DNA of 64,000 nucleotides from Hansfordia pulvinata (lineage: Eukaryota > Ascomycota > Sordariomycetes > Xylariales): assembly GCA_006538405.1 (NCBI GenBank), contig BJKQ01000001.1, positions 2,852,001-2,916,000 of the forward strand, written 5' to 3'. Positions 11,112 through 22,639 of this stretch are shown here, one piece after another. Each line of letters starts with the position of its first letter. The first letter of the stretch is position 1. The notes beneath the pieces are model-generated. The model worked only from the letters and a program-made list of their open reading frames with translations, searched no databases and was not told where the DNA came from. Both the position numbers and the translations under genes were made by a program.

Positions 11112-14100
11112 GACCCCTCCTCGAGCTGAGAGTCTGTCGGTGCCAAATTCTTGGGTCGAAAAGAAGCTATGCCTAGGGAAGATGCGGAGGTTTGCGAGCG
11201 GGTGCGTGGAGCGTTAGCCAAAGACCCATTCGGGGGGTGTCAGCCCTCTGCGAGACCCCATCGTGATGTGCAGTTCGTGGGTCAGTTCTTCCATGTATGA
11301 CTAGTGTTTGTTGTTTACTCTTTGTACGGAAAGAAAGGTTACTCTCTCAAGTTTCTCGTCGCTATCGTGGTGTGTGTGCATGAGAAATCCCGGGAATGAT
11401 GTGTTGATGAACTCGTTCTCCCAGCACATCCCAATTACCGGCAAGGAATCGTTCCCAGGTTATCCCCCAGGGCTGGGCTATTTCCATCCATCTGAGGCTT
11501 TGTGCTGTGTTGTGCCGTGACAAGACACCGGATGTTGAGAATAGAAGAAACACGCTGCGGCCGAATATCTTACAATTTCCGTGAAAGACACAACTACCTG
11601 AGGCAAAATCGACAAATATGACGCCCCCTCTACTGGAGTTGGAGTTGTTACTGGCGTGGGTACGTTCACGCATAGCAAGTCACATCCGAACACATACTAC
11701 GGCAAGACCAGAGTTTGGGGGCTATGTCAGGCCGGGTTTCTGCGCTATCCTGCGATCTGTACAAGAGCAAACAGACGTTGCCAAGGGGGCAGGTGTACAG
11801 AGGAGAACGAACAACCCTCGGAGCCTGCTGCCCTCGCTTAACCTATGTTTCTTTTTGGTTTTCCCATTTTTTTTTTGTCTTTTTCTTCCTCTCTTTCTTG
11901 TTTGTTGAGGGGGTAAGGTCGTCTGCCCGTGCAACCGCGAGGAGATCGTTTCAAACTCATGTCCTCCCCAAGAAAGAATGAAACCTTCAGGGGCACGTGG
12001 TTTGAACGGCATGCCCAGAAAATAAATCCCCATTTGATATCCTGCGTCTCGTCCGTGGGCTTTGGGAATGCGATGGGAGGATGAGAAGAGGGGGAGGGGT
12101 GTTGGAACAACATCCCCCCGCGGCAGACCCCGCCGGCCCTTTCTCCTCCCCCGCCGCTTTCCCTGAGAGACGCGACCAGCCCAGCCCCAGGTTGTGTGCT
12201 TTGGTGTGCCCATCACACAAACCCTTCATGTCGTCACCGAACCTTTTCCCACGCCTCCGAGCATTTCCTCTCTCCGGGTCTTTTGAGAGGGCGGCAGACC
12301 AACCTGAAAGTTTTCTTCCCTTTTCCTTGCCGGCGTGGTGTGGGTCCTCCTCGGCCGAGTCCGAGACGCTGGCTCCGGAGCAAAGTGGCTTCCTGCGGCC
12401 GTGCTGCAGGCAGCAAGGCAGTGGACGGCTGTCGCGGGCTGAAGGGGATGCGAGTCCCCCGCGCCTTGTGGCAGTCGGCAGTCGGCAAGAGCCCTTACTA
12501 TCGCGCTTGTCTCCTTCAGAAAGGACCCGAGTTCGGTGGTCTACTGGGGCGTGCCCCCGTCTTGCGGCGCTCTGGTCGAGTGCGCGCAGAACCGGCAGGC
12601 CCCCCAACACCACCAAGACCTCATGGAGCAGGGAGGTTCCGCTCGATGATTTCCGGGGTGGTGTTGGCTGTAGATTGCGGCTTCGACAGCAGAGTATCCA
12701 TTTATTCTTTCAATCATTTCAGAGTCACACTAGCAAGCCTGCTCGGCTGCTCAACGCTGGATGCTGTGTGACTCTGTATTTGTCTCGATGTCGTGTCTTC
12801 TGACCAGAAGCTGCCTTGCGGGGCCCATGGTGGTGTTCTTGGCGCCCGCGAGCCAGCCAGCCGGGGTGCAGCTCGAAGGCACGACAAGATCTCGAGTCTT
12901 CTTAGGGCAGTCAGCCAGGACGCTCGAGAGTATTGCACTAATCCTGGTGTTTTGAGTCGGTCAACGGGGACCTGACCCCCGGATTCTCTCGATACACCCG
13001 AGACATGGGCAAGGCGCCAGGGCGCCTTTGCCCCCCTGCTGAGGTCAGGCCGGGGGGGTGTCCTGGCGGTGATCCCTGTGGCGGTCGAAATGATGACCGC
13101 CACAAGCCTGGCTGGAGCGTAGTAGCAGCAGGCTGGGCCTCTTTAATGTCATGCCCAGGACCAAATCGTCGCACAGTTGGCCGCAGCCCTTGAGAAGGTC
13201 AGTCGGAACTCGTGTTGTTTTTGAGATGAACAACTCGCGGGGAGGCTCACAAAATTCGAAAAGACATTATCGTGCTCAGCGTGGGGAGCTCCTCGTAAAT
13301 GCATCGACTTTTACCACAGCGTGGCGGCTGTGCACGCTATGCAATGCCTCATTTCAATGCTGCCCTTCTAACCCGACGTGTCCGGTCGTCAAACCTGCCA
13401 ATGCAATCGTTCAAACTCCTGCGCCGGGAATGAATGCTGTACATGGGTCTTGACTCGTTCATCTGCAGGGCCAGCGTTAGTCATGGGCGGGTGTTGTTGC
13501 CGGCGCCAAAGTCACAGAGGCTGAAGAGGGGGAATCAAGGGAGGCCGCGGCGGCGGCGGCGGCGGCGGCGGCGCGTACCGTGCGTGCGTGGCAATACATA
13601 ATAGCATCCCGTCTAGCCCGAGGCGAAAATGACTGTGCACAACAGCAAGACAGTGGGGCATCTCCAGCAGATACAAGCAAGCATACACAATCGTAGATGT
13701 CGTCAGATCGTCAGATCGTCGCTCCGTCATGTTGCGCAAGCAAGCACGTTTGTACAGGGGCGCGTGCGGCGCGGTGCAGCATGAAGCGTTCTGGAAAACA
13801 AATCCACGACACCGGGGCCTTTTAACGTCGTGCCCAGGACGATTGGGGCCTTGGTGCGTCGTGCCCAGGACCAGGGAAGCCGCTGTGCTTTGCGCCTGCG
13901 ACGACCGAGGACGATGGTTTACCTCAGATGTCGTCTCGGCAGTCCACAGCCAACAGCGGCAGTGGGGCTCTGCCCGCTTTCATCGCATCGCAGGACCAGG
14001 CGCGCAGGGCAGCGCGTGGGCTGGGAGATGGCGAGATTGGGTAGCTTCGACTCCGAGTCGAGGCATGGCGCTCAGGTGTCAGAGGAACGGCCGGGGGCCC

Positions 14101-14832
14101 AGGCGGAGGCGAGGGTCTGCTGAGCAGCGCTGGGCGGTTCGTGGGTGCTGGGGCTCGACATGTTGAGTGCGTGGAGTTCAGACGAGGCAGCGGCGCTGGC
14201 AGGGACCGCTCGTAGGCAGAGAGAGCTGGAGGAGACTCAGGCGGGTGTGGCGTGGCGGCAGCGGGAGAGAGGGAGGGCTGGTTTATACAGTAGCGTACGG
14301 CACCGGCTAACGGCGTGAGAGAGGCGGGGATCAGCCAGGGCAGATGAAGGTGGCGGGCGGTTCGGGGTTGTCAAGTGTTATAAGAGGAGAAGGCTCATCA
14401 CCTGGGCAGGGTGGATGGCCAAGGCAATGCCGGTAAGGTACATATAGGTGGGTACCTAGGTAGGGACGAGTAAAAGTACATCCTGGGAGGTAGGTGCTCG
14501 TGGGTAGGTCGGACAGGCTGGCAATGACGGGTGACGTGGTCGAGCGTGCTGGCTGTCGTTTCTGCGTATGTACCTCTCGTTGGAACTCACTTCCTGTCTT
14601 CTCAGCACATGGATACCTATGGGCAACGTTTGTGTGCGGAGAGATCCATGTGTGAAGTCGTGCAAGCGGTCGTTGCGGGTGTTCCCCAGGGATAACTGGC
14701 AGCACGCCTGGCGCCTGTGGAGTCGGGTGGGTGAAGTACCTAAGGTACGTGTTCTCGTATGATCAGGCAGAATCATTAGAGCCAGCGTTGGGTTCCAGAC
14801 GGCGTCCGGCGGTACTCGGAATCACAGAACGA
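11112..14832. other. Intergenic region, no supported gene
   Basis: Several frames are open here (for example 11987-12616 on -, 12081-12803 on +), but they overlap each other antisense, read as Arg/Pro/Ser-rich text and have no domains or splice logic. A (GGC)n run lies at 13547-13574, and a short phrase, GTSRTGCCCAGGAC, recurs near 13147, 13828 and 13857. The 3' UTR of the 74-residue gene presumably lies at the left end. Confidence 0.4.
13547..13574. repeat. (GGC)n trinucleotide repeat
   Basis: This is an uninterrupted GGC/GCC run in non-coding sequence, seen directly. Confidence 0.85.
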
Positions 14833-15000
14833 GTATCCCCTTGACTGTCGGAAGTCAACACTTTTGCCAAGACTTAAATCCACCAAACGTCAGGCTTAAA
14901 CAACTGGAGGTCCTACTTGTTCAAGTAAGCTCTTTTACTCTCCATGGACATGATCTGAGGTCTTGGCAAAAGTGTTGATTTCCGACAGTCAAGGGGATAC
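14833..15000. mobile_element. MITE-like element with about 40-bp terminal inverted repeats, TA-flanked
   Basis: The left end, 14833-14875, and right end, 14958-15000, are reverse complements over 43 bp with two mismatches. Each end reads GTATCCCCTTGACTGTCGGA outside-in, on opposite strands. Taking the flanking TA on each side as the target-site duplication, the element proper is about 14836-14998 with TIRs starting TCCCCTTGACTGTCGG. The roughly 80-bp centre has no open frame. Size, long TIRs and TA flanks match non-autonomous derivatives of the Tc1/mariner/pogo superfamily, which is common in fungi. No transposase is present in the window. The inverted repeat is seen directly; superfamily and mobility are inference. 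Confidence 0.75.
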
Positions 15001-16283
15001 ATGCATGTGCCCACCGTACAGACTGGAGGTAGGTACGGACTGACGGGCACGGTGAGGCCGGCTCCAGACGCAGCCGGGCTGGGTACCGGCGGCTTCGTAG
15101 GTAGACGTCCACCGTAACGTCCAAGTCCGGCGGGCGGGCTGAACCTCCCGTCGGGCTGTTGGTCTTCTCGGTGAGTACGAGTAATCGCCTGCTTGGATCG
15201 TGACTGCCCACCGATCGCCGGCGTCCACACTGCGTCGTCCGAGCCGTCCCCGCCCCGCGTTCAACACACGAAACACCAGCAGCCAGCTCGAGGAACCTAG
15301 GTATCTGCAGCCCAGAAGCTCAGCCAGCGAGCATCCGTCGGCTGGTAGGTACTCGTACCTTACAGGCAGTAAGGTAGCCAATACGGTGCAGAAACAGGGC
15401 AGCCTGACAGTGTGGCATGCGAATACGGGTCCTCGTACCGTACGGAAGTAGACCCATCCCATCCTCCTGCTGTGGTGTGTGTGATCAGGTCACAATGAGG
15501 CAATACGCGTACTCCAGAAGACACTAGGTAGTCTCTGCCATGGATACCCCGTCCCATGAAACCCCACAACACAAGTCGACATTGAAGTTGAATGATTATC
15601 ATCCCCCGTAACTGCTGCCAAGTCTTCCGCACAATCCAACCAATGGTTCCATGTCCATGTCTTTGCTTCGTGGGGCAGGCAGAGCTGGGAAACGCCACCC
15701 AGCTCCCCATCCATAGGTAGGTAAGGCATCCAGGTCGGCATGAAATGCGTCACAATGCAGTGTCCCGGGGCCATGGAAGCGACCGAGATGACGAGCCGGA
15801 CGGCAACAACACAAGCCATCCCTCATCAGTCCGACACCCGGCCTCGGCCCTGGTTTCTTATCTGTGTTGGTCCCGCAATGCCGCCTATCGCACGTGGCTG
15901 CGAGCTGGCATCTTGTCAAAGAAGGTGATCTGCATGCGTGCGCGGCCAGGACAGGACTGGCCATTTAAATGCAGGTCAAGACCGATGCTGAAGAAGAGCA
16001 TCCGAAAGGAAGTGCAATTTAAGTCAAGTCCGCTGGTTCCGCCCAGATTCTTTCCGAGTATCGTCGTCCCTGTCCACCGCCAAGTGGCTTCCTCCCGGTC
16101 TTTGGCATCCAGATCTACGACCGCGAGGCCGGGGCTTTAAAGAGGTACATATATGGGCGGTGGGTACCCAGTAGTAATGGATCACCGCCTGCTACTACAA
16201 CTTAGCCCGGCCCCTGGAACAACTTCACATCGTCTCCAGCTGCTCGCTCTCCCTAAGCACAACAAATAGTATATCCTACGCGC
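15001..16283. other. Intergenic region, no supported gene
   Basis: Only short frames without recognisable features are present. TACGAGTA/TACTCGTA octamers lie at 15176 and 15350. The right end contains the 3' flank of the minus-strand hxB gene. Confidence 0.4.
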
Positions 16284-16290
16284 CTAGCAG

Positions 16291-18908
16291 CTAGGCCACA
16301 CCTCGTCTCCAACCCGAATGGTCGGCGCGCGGGCCCCAGCCCGAGTCCTCCGACGGAGCCGCCTCGAGGCACATGTGAATGCCAAAGTACACCTTGCCGT
16401 TGAACCGTCTCGTCTTGGCCAGCGTCACAAACGGCTCCTCGCTCTTTGCCCCCGTCTCCTGATCGATACACACCATGTGGCACCGTCTGCACGACCCGAG
16501 CGCCTGGAACCGCTGCCCGCCCACCTGCACCGTCGACCAGTAGTCTTCCGAGTACGCCGGCGGCGGTGGCGGCGGCGGCAGAAGCCCGGTCCCGCCCGAG
16601 TCCGGGTCGGGCCCGAAGACGATGTTGGCCCGGAACGTCTCCACCGAGATGGCCTTGCCTCCCCCCCTGCCCCGGATCTCCCCGTTCAGCTCCTCCAGGC
16701 TCGCCCTGCTGACGGCCAGGATGGGGCTCTCGTTGGACAGCAGGATCGGCCGCCGCCGCCGCCGCCGTTCCGCCTCCGAGTCCGAGTCGGGCGGCGTCAC
16801 CACGCCCCGGACGTCCCCGGCCAACACCGACACGCCGCCAGCGCTTGACGCGGTCGGACCAACAGGTCTTCCGTCTTCTGCCGCCTTCTGGTGCTCTTGT
16901 AGGTGCGCCTTGGCGTGGCGCATGCTCTTGCCGAGCCCGCCTGGCGGGAAGCGCGCCAGCACGCAGGGCACCTCGAGGATGTCGGAGAAGAAGTCGTTGA
17001 TTTCCGATGAGACGTAGGCCTGAGCTAGGATATCCTCGCCACAGACCCTCGACGCCGCGTTCCGGAACGTCGGCGGCGACTGCTGGAACAGGCTGGGGTC
17101 GGCGGAGAGGGGTACTCGGAGTTCCCGCGGCGCGGCCCCAGGGTCCGAGTCTCCCTGGTAGGTGATGTGCAAAAGCCCACCACAGAAGTCGATCGAGGGC
17201 CGCACAAGAGCCATTCGGGGATGGCGTTTCTGACTGAGCGCCTGGCCGGTGCCCTGGTGGATGAGGCACCATTCGCGGTCCCACGCCAACCCTTCCGGCC
17301 TGACCTCCCAAGGGGTATTGACCGGGATTTTGAACCCACCGCAGCTCTTGATGGGATACACCATCATGCTCTCCACTCGCAGACCTTGCGCGGCTCGGGT
17401 CAGCACTTCGGGTGGTGCAACTGCCTCTAGAGGCCGGACGGCGTAGAACTCGTCGATGAAGGCGATGAATCGGTCCACATCAGACAACGTGCTCATCGCC
17501 CCCACGCTTGCCCGTATGATGCCGGTCGGCTTTCCCTCGACAAGATCGTTTTCGTTGCCGCAGCGATAACCAGCTGAGAAGTTCCTCTTGATCTCCCGCG
17601 GCTCCAATTCCAGGGCAGAAGCAATGCCTCCTGGATTACAGACGCCGCCAGTCCGAACGTGAAACCCCTTCGAATTGGTGAGCTTCTCAAATTCCGTCAA
17701 GCTCACCCATGCGCCCGAATGGCTCTGCAGGTTGAAAGCGACGACAGGTCCGCTGCCGCCCGCCCGGGATCTCTCTCCGGAAGACACTGGGTATAGAACG
17801 CAGACCGGAGTTGAGTTGCCGTGCAGAAGCTTGGATAAGCCACTGCGCAATCTGTGGGCCAGCCACGAGGTATGAGAGGAAACGTCATCCATTGTGCCAT
17901 ACAGGGTTTTATGTATCGCCAGCGCTGTTCCCAGAGCAACTATACTGTGCACCGGCAGAGTCCCGTCTTCCAGGGACTCGTGGACCGCGTACGTTTTCGA
18001 CGCATGCCACTGCTCTTTGACGCACACCACCGTGTCCACAGTGCCGCCGCCAAAATAGCGGCGCTGCTGCAGGACGTGTGCTGCTCGACGCCGCACTATG
18101 AGCCCACCGAGATCCGGAAACCCAAAGATCTTGTAGAAACTCAGCGCCGTGAAGTCGGGCGCCTTCTCTGGGTCGTCGAGTCTGAGGGGGGACGTCGCGA
18201 CGAGGGCCGCCGCGTCCAGGAGGGTGAGGAACTGGCCCGTCTGCCCCTGCATCTGGCTTCGCAGCTCTTGGGACCATGTCAGAGGATATCGCTGTCCGTC
18301 CATGTTGGATTGCGCGGGATAGGCAAAGAGCGTGGCCCCATCCAGCTCGCTGCTTGTCAGTGGTGAGCTGGAGCCACTAATCCAGTCGGCTACGGCAATG
18401 TCGTCCATGCAATGGCTGCGCACGGCTTCCTCGCGGACCCCGATCAAGCTGGTGTGGCTCGACTGGTGGTATAGGTAATTGAAGCCGCCGGGGTTGGCTC
18501 TGCAGGCGTCCGAGACGAGCTTGATCGCCGCCGTTGCGTTGGCGACAAAGACCAGGTCAAACTCGGCGGGATCGGCCTTGAAGAAGCGCAAGACTGCCGT
18601 GCGAACGTCATCTATGCGAGAGGTGGAGAGCTGCGAGGACGCCGATGCAGCGTGTGGGTTCCCGAACAGCTTCGCTGTCATTTCTGCGGCGAAGCTGTCC
18701 ACGAGAGACTTTGCGTACAGGGTTGTGCCGGCATGGTCGAGATACACAGCATCTAACCCGTGCCGAGAGATCAGTAAGTGTCTGAGCCGCGGTATATTCT
18801 CCCTTCAAGTATCTGACCATGGGGCTTACCTTTCAGCATGGGATATTCGGTCGACCGCAGAGCCTCGATACGCTCGTTGTATGCCAGCGCCGCCTCCCCT
18901 CCTGCCAT
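16291..18908 (-). CDS. hxB: Molybdenum cofactor sulfurase (HxB type)
   Basis: HxB sulfurates the molybdenum cofactor of xanthine dehydrogenase/purine hydroxylase-type enzymes. Exon 1 is 18908-18830 (MAGGEAALAYNERIEALRS...), the intron 18829-18753 (GTAAGC donor, TTAG acceptor), and exon 2 starts at 18752 with DAVYLDHAGTTLYAKSLV, the typical N-terminus of the class V aminotransferase-like NifS domain. The PLP-lysine segment reads SFYKIFGFPDLGG and the presumed persulfide cysteine lies in RTGGVCNPGG. The C-terminal half is the MOSC region (MMVYPIKSCGGFKIP; QALGSCRRCHMVCIDQETG). As read, the frame ends at 16291 with an atypical tail (DHSGWRRGVA). One base away the sequence reads APTIRVGDEVWPSC and stops at 16284-16286, which is the family's usual ending, so a one-base indel at the CCCC/GGG run at 16331-16337 is likely. 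About 840-846 residues. Confidence 0.93.
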
Positions 18909-20700
18909 GATGGGAACGAGCGGCTCAACCTCGGAGTGGGTTGATAAGAGGGATGGTTATTGAGAAGAGAGCTTCTTGCCGCACGATCAGCAGGGGAGGG
19001 CAAGACGGAGCAGCCCTAGAAGTGAGACAAATCTGAAGGAAGGCACGCGCCCCGTGCCTGATTCAAAGGTGTCTTTGAACAGGGAATGTAAGGTAACGAC
19101 GTTGGCGGCGACGGGCTCCTTGCCTGCGACGGACTCCGGGACGTCCTGGGAACGGCCGTCTGTCTTATGTGGGATGTGGCTTGGGCGTCAGAACGAAAAG
19201 TAGCAAGGCGTGACCATGCTGAGTGAGCTTGGCAGATCTTCCCGCAGCAGAACAATGGAACAGGAAGAAGGTAGGTAGTTAGGTACGAGGTCTGCCAACG
19301 ACTTCAAGTCCATCCATACATGTATGCACCTGAGTGTGGTAGGTTGGGAGATATGTGATATGTGTTGTTTGTGTCCGTGGTCTTGCTCACACTTCCATGG
19401 CAGCGACGAGCGGCTACCGCCGGCGCCGTACGTACTACATGAATGACCTTATCACTTGGCCCTGGAGGCTCAGACAGGGACGGGACGTCAGGTCAGGGAG
19501 GAGGATGGATCATGGATGGCGCTGGGGAGCTGCCTCCAGTGGGGCGCTGGGGGTGGAATATGGGCTAGAGGCCTGGGCGAGGCTCCGCGCTAGCCCCGAA
19601 CGCTGGCCGTCTCCAGGTGACCCGACAGCTAAGTTTGAAGCGGTTAGGCGGGTATGGTAGCGCAAGGCGGGGTTGTACGAGTAAGCGGTATGTGGCATGG
19701 TAGCTCTTCAGGGTGTCACACAGCCCGTGCTTCAGGGTGAATGGAGCTCCTTCAGGGCTCGCTCTGGCCGTGCTCGAAGGCAACATGAGGTACGAGGACC
19801 CAGGCTGTCCCTGTCCGTGTGATGAAAGTCTGGTCTTCAGCTGCCCAGGCTTCCAGGTCTGCCCAGCGGCACCAGGTGTGGTCGCTTCCAGAGAGCCGGC
19901 CGGCACATGAGCTCAAGGCTGTAGCGGGCTCGAGGCCACTGCCATGAGGTAGGTGTATTTCGAGTGACGATACCCAATGCATATCACACAATGCAAAGCA
20001 AGGCATTCATGTTCGACAGTTCGTGATGGGCTCGCCTCAATGTCGCGGTTCACTGCCTCGCCAGCCACCCGAAATTCCACATGTACCGTTATCTGCATCG
20101 GGCCGTTGAGAGTTCGGACCGCTCGTACGGTCTTCAGCGTTGTGGGGTACTCTTAATGCCTGGAGGTCTCTGGATACCTAAGTACCTACCTATGTACCCA
20201 TCTTTATGTGCTCAATCGACCGACACCTGGTGGATAGATCTGCCAGCTGCAGTCTCTCTTCCTCAGCTGGAGCCCGCCTGCAAGCGGGTCGCGTCCAGTC
20301 GGGTCTCCCTGCGGGCCTGGGCAGGGGAGACACGAACGCGCCAGGGAGCGCGTTCTAATTAACGCGCTTTCGCGTCACCCTGGCGCCCACTCCACAACCT
20401 CAGCTGTTCCCGTTAGCGCCCGGCATAACTACATCTCCCGCTCATCTTCACATCGACTTTGGAAATTTGCATCCGCCTCACATACACACCCATTACTTGT
20501 ACTCGGCACAACACACACACATCTTTATTGCACATTCCTCGAGACTCTCGGATTCTCTGCCTTGCAATTGTTCACAGGACTCAATTTCATATGCAAGCTT
20601 GAAGCCATTAATACAGACCTGCACCACCGACCAAAGAGACTTTGAGGCACCTGCCCATCATACACACCCAGCTTCCCAGCTACGCAGCCAGGGAAGGAGA
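18909..20700. other. Divergent intergenic region between hxB and the Cdc6 gene
   Basis: The promoters of both flanking genes should lie here. No gene was recognised. One TACGAGTA octamer is at 19676. The last 250 bp before 20701 are C/T- and CA-rich, as expected of a leader. Confidence 0.45.
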
Positions 20701-22639
20701 ATGCCTCGCGTGGCACTCGGAAAGAGAGGCAGGAATGCCCCGGAGCCTGGTAAGCACTGCCGACCCGTCTGACACCCGAGTGTCCTCTAACGCAAGTCTC
20801 CACGCAGAGCTCGACCTGCCGATAAAGAGAACCCGTCGCCAGACTCGCAGCTGCCAGATCAACGACGAAAACGCCGACCCGGAGCATATCAGCGATGTCG
20901 CGAGTACGGATGAGCAAGACTCGATAAGCGAGACTGCGTTGGACGAGATTGTGGAGGAGTCGCCGCGCAGCAGGAGTAGAATCAACAAGGCCTCACTGGT
21001 GGCCGAGCCCGAGGCATCATCAGCACCTTCCTCGACCTTCAAGCCCGTCACGCCCAGCACCCCGCGCTTCCGAGATGCGCTCAAGGTCCCTGTCACACCG
21101 CGCCACCGTGTCATGTCTGCTGGCCGCGTCTCCAAGCGAATGACGCCTCAGTCCAACCCGCTCACCCCGACTGCCATCCAGACCGTCTACCACCACGCAC
21201 GCCAGCTCTTCTCCCGCAGCGCCGACCCGGGTCAACTGATCGGACGCGACTCCGAGCGTGCTCAGCTCAAGGGCTTCCTCGAGCGTCACGCGACCGCCGC
21301 CCCTGGCGGCTGCATCTACGTCAGTGGCCCTCCTGGCACCGGCAAGAGCGCCATGGTCAACGAGGTGACCAATTGCGAGTTGGCCTCTGCTGCCGTCCCT
21401 GTCAAGCGGGCCTACATCAACTGCATGAGCATCAAGTCCTCCAGGGACTTGTACGCCACCCTCCTTGAGCAGCTCTGTGGCGATGTCCTATTATCCGAGG
21501 AGGACGCCGCCACGACTCTGCAGAAGCTGTTCATGCCCCGCAAGAAGTCGAGCGATGTCTTCGCGGTTGTGCTTGACGAGATCGACCACATTCTCACTCT
21601 CGACCTGGAGAGCTTGTACCGCCTGTTTGAGTGGTCTATGCAGAAAACATCTCGCCTCATGCTCGTCGGCATTGCCAACGCCCTAGACCTGACGGATCGT
21701 TTCCTGCCTCGGCTCAAGTCGCGAAACCTTAAGCCCGAGCTCCTCCCGTTTCTGCCCTATTCGGCCGCTCAGATCAAGACCATCATCACCACCCGTCTCC
21801 AGAGCCTTGTGCCTCAGGGCTCCCCCATCCCCTTCATCCACCCCGCCGCCATCGAGCTGTGCTCCCGCAAGGTCTCCAGCCAGACTGGCGACCTGCGCAA
21901 GGCCTTTGAGATTTGCCGTCGGGCAATTGATCTGGTGGAGATGGAGACGAAGCAGAAACACGAGGCCGAAGTCAAGGAGAGCGTACTTCTTGCGACACCA
22001 TCACGGAAGCCCCTGGGCGAGAACGCCAACATGGCCTCTCCGTCCAAGGGGGGCGCTCAAAAAGGCATCAGCGCCCAGCTCGCAGAATCGCTCAAGGCTC
22101 TGACAGTAGAGAGTGCTCCCAGAGTCAGTATCGGCCATCTCAACAAGATCACGGCGGCGGCCTTCAGCAACGGAACCAACCAACGGCTGAGGACTCTGAA
22201 CCTGCAGCAAAAGGCCGCGCTCTGCTCGCTCATCGCCCTGGAACGACAGAACAGGGCATCTCGGGCCAACAACGTCCTCGGCACGCCTTCTAAATCGCAA
22301 ACCATCGCGCCGAGCATCAAATCACTATACGACACCTACAGCATTCTGTGCACGCGCGACTCTGTCCTCCACCCACTGTCCAGTTCGGAGTTTCGCGAGG
22401 TGATCGGCAGCCTCGAGACGCTGTCCCTCGTTTCCGCGGTCGATGGCAAGACAGGCTCGTTTGCGGCGCTGCAGACGCCAAGTAAGAGGGGAAAGCGCAA
22501 TGCATTCACCTCTGGTGCTGGTGTGGGAGATGACAAGAGGATGGCCAGCTGCGTCGGAGAGAAGGAGATGGAGCAAGCTGTGGAGGGGCCTGGATCTGAC
22601 ATTTTGAAAAGCATTTTGAGTGGCGAAGCACTGTACTAA
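20701..22639 (+). CDS. cdc6: Cdc6/Cdc18-like replication licensing ATPase
   Basis: Cdc6/Cdc18 loads the MCM helicase at ORC-bound origins. Exon 1 is 20701-20749, the intron 20750-20807 (GTAAGC donor, CTCTAACGC branch, CGCAG acceptor), exon 2 20808-22639; total 626 residues. The N-terminal 150 residues are disordered and regulatory in type: an RxL/Cy-like KRTRRQT stretch and several S/T-P CDK-type sites (TPSTPRF, TPRHR, TPQSNPLTPT). The AAA+ core has Walker A GPPGTGKS at 190-197, Walker B LDEID ending near 276, a sensor-1 region (LMLVGIANALDLTDRF) and a sensor-2-like arginine segment (TGDLRKAFEICRRAI). The C-terminal winged-helix region follows. Orc1 is less likely because the BAH domain is missing and the length fits Cdc6/Cdc18. 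The start at 20701 is chosen because the spliced exon gives a clean basic N-terminus. Confidence 0.92.

Noticed and set aside
11987..12803. Overlapping 209- and 240-codon frames on opposite strands
   Set aside because: Antisense to each other, no recognisable family, no splice or leader logic; expected in GC-rich DNA.
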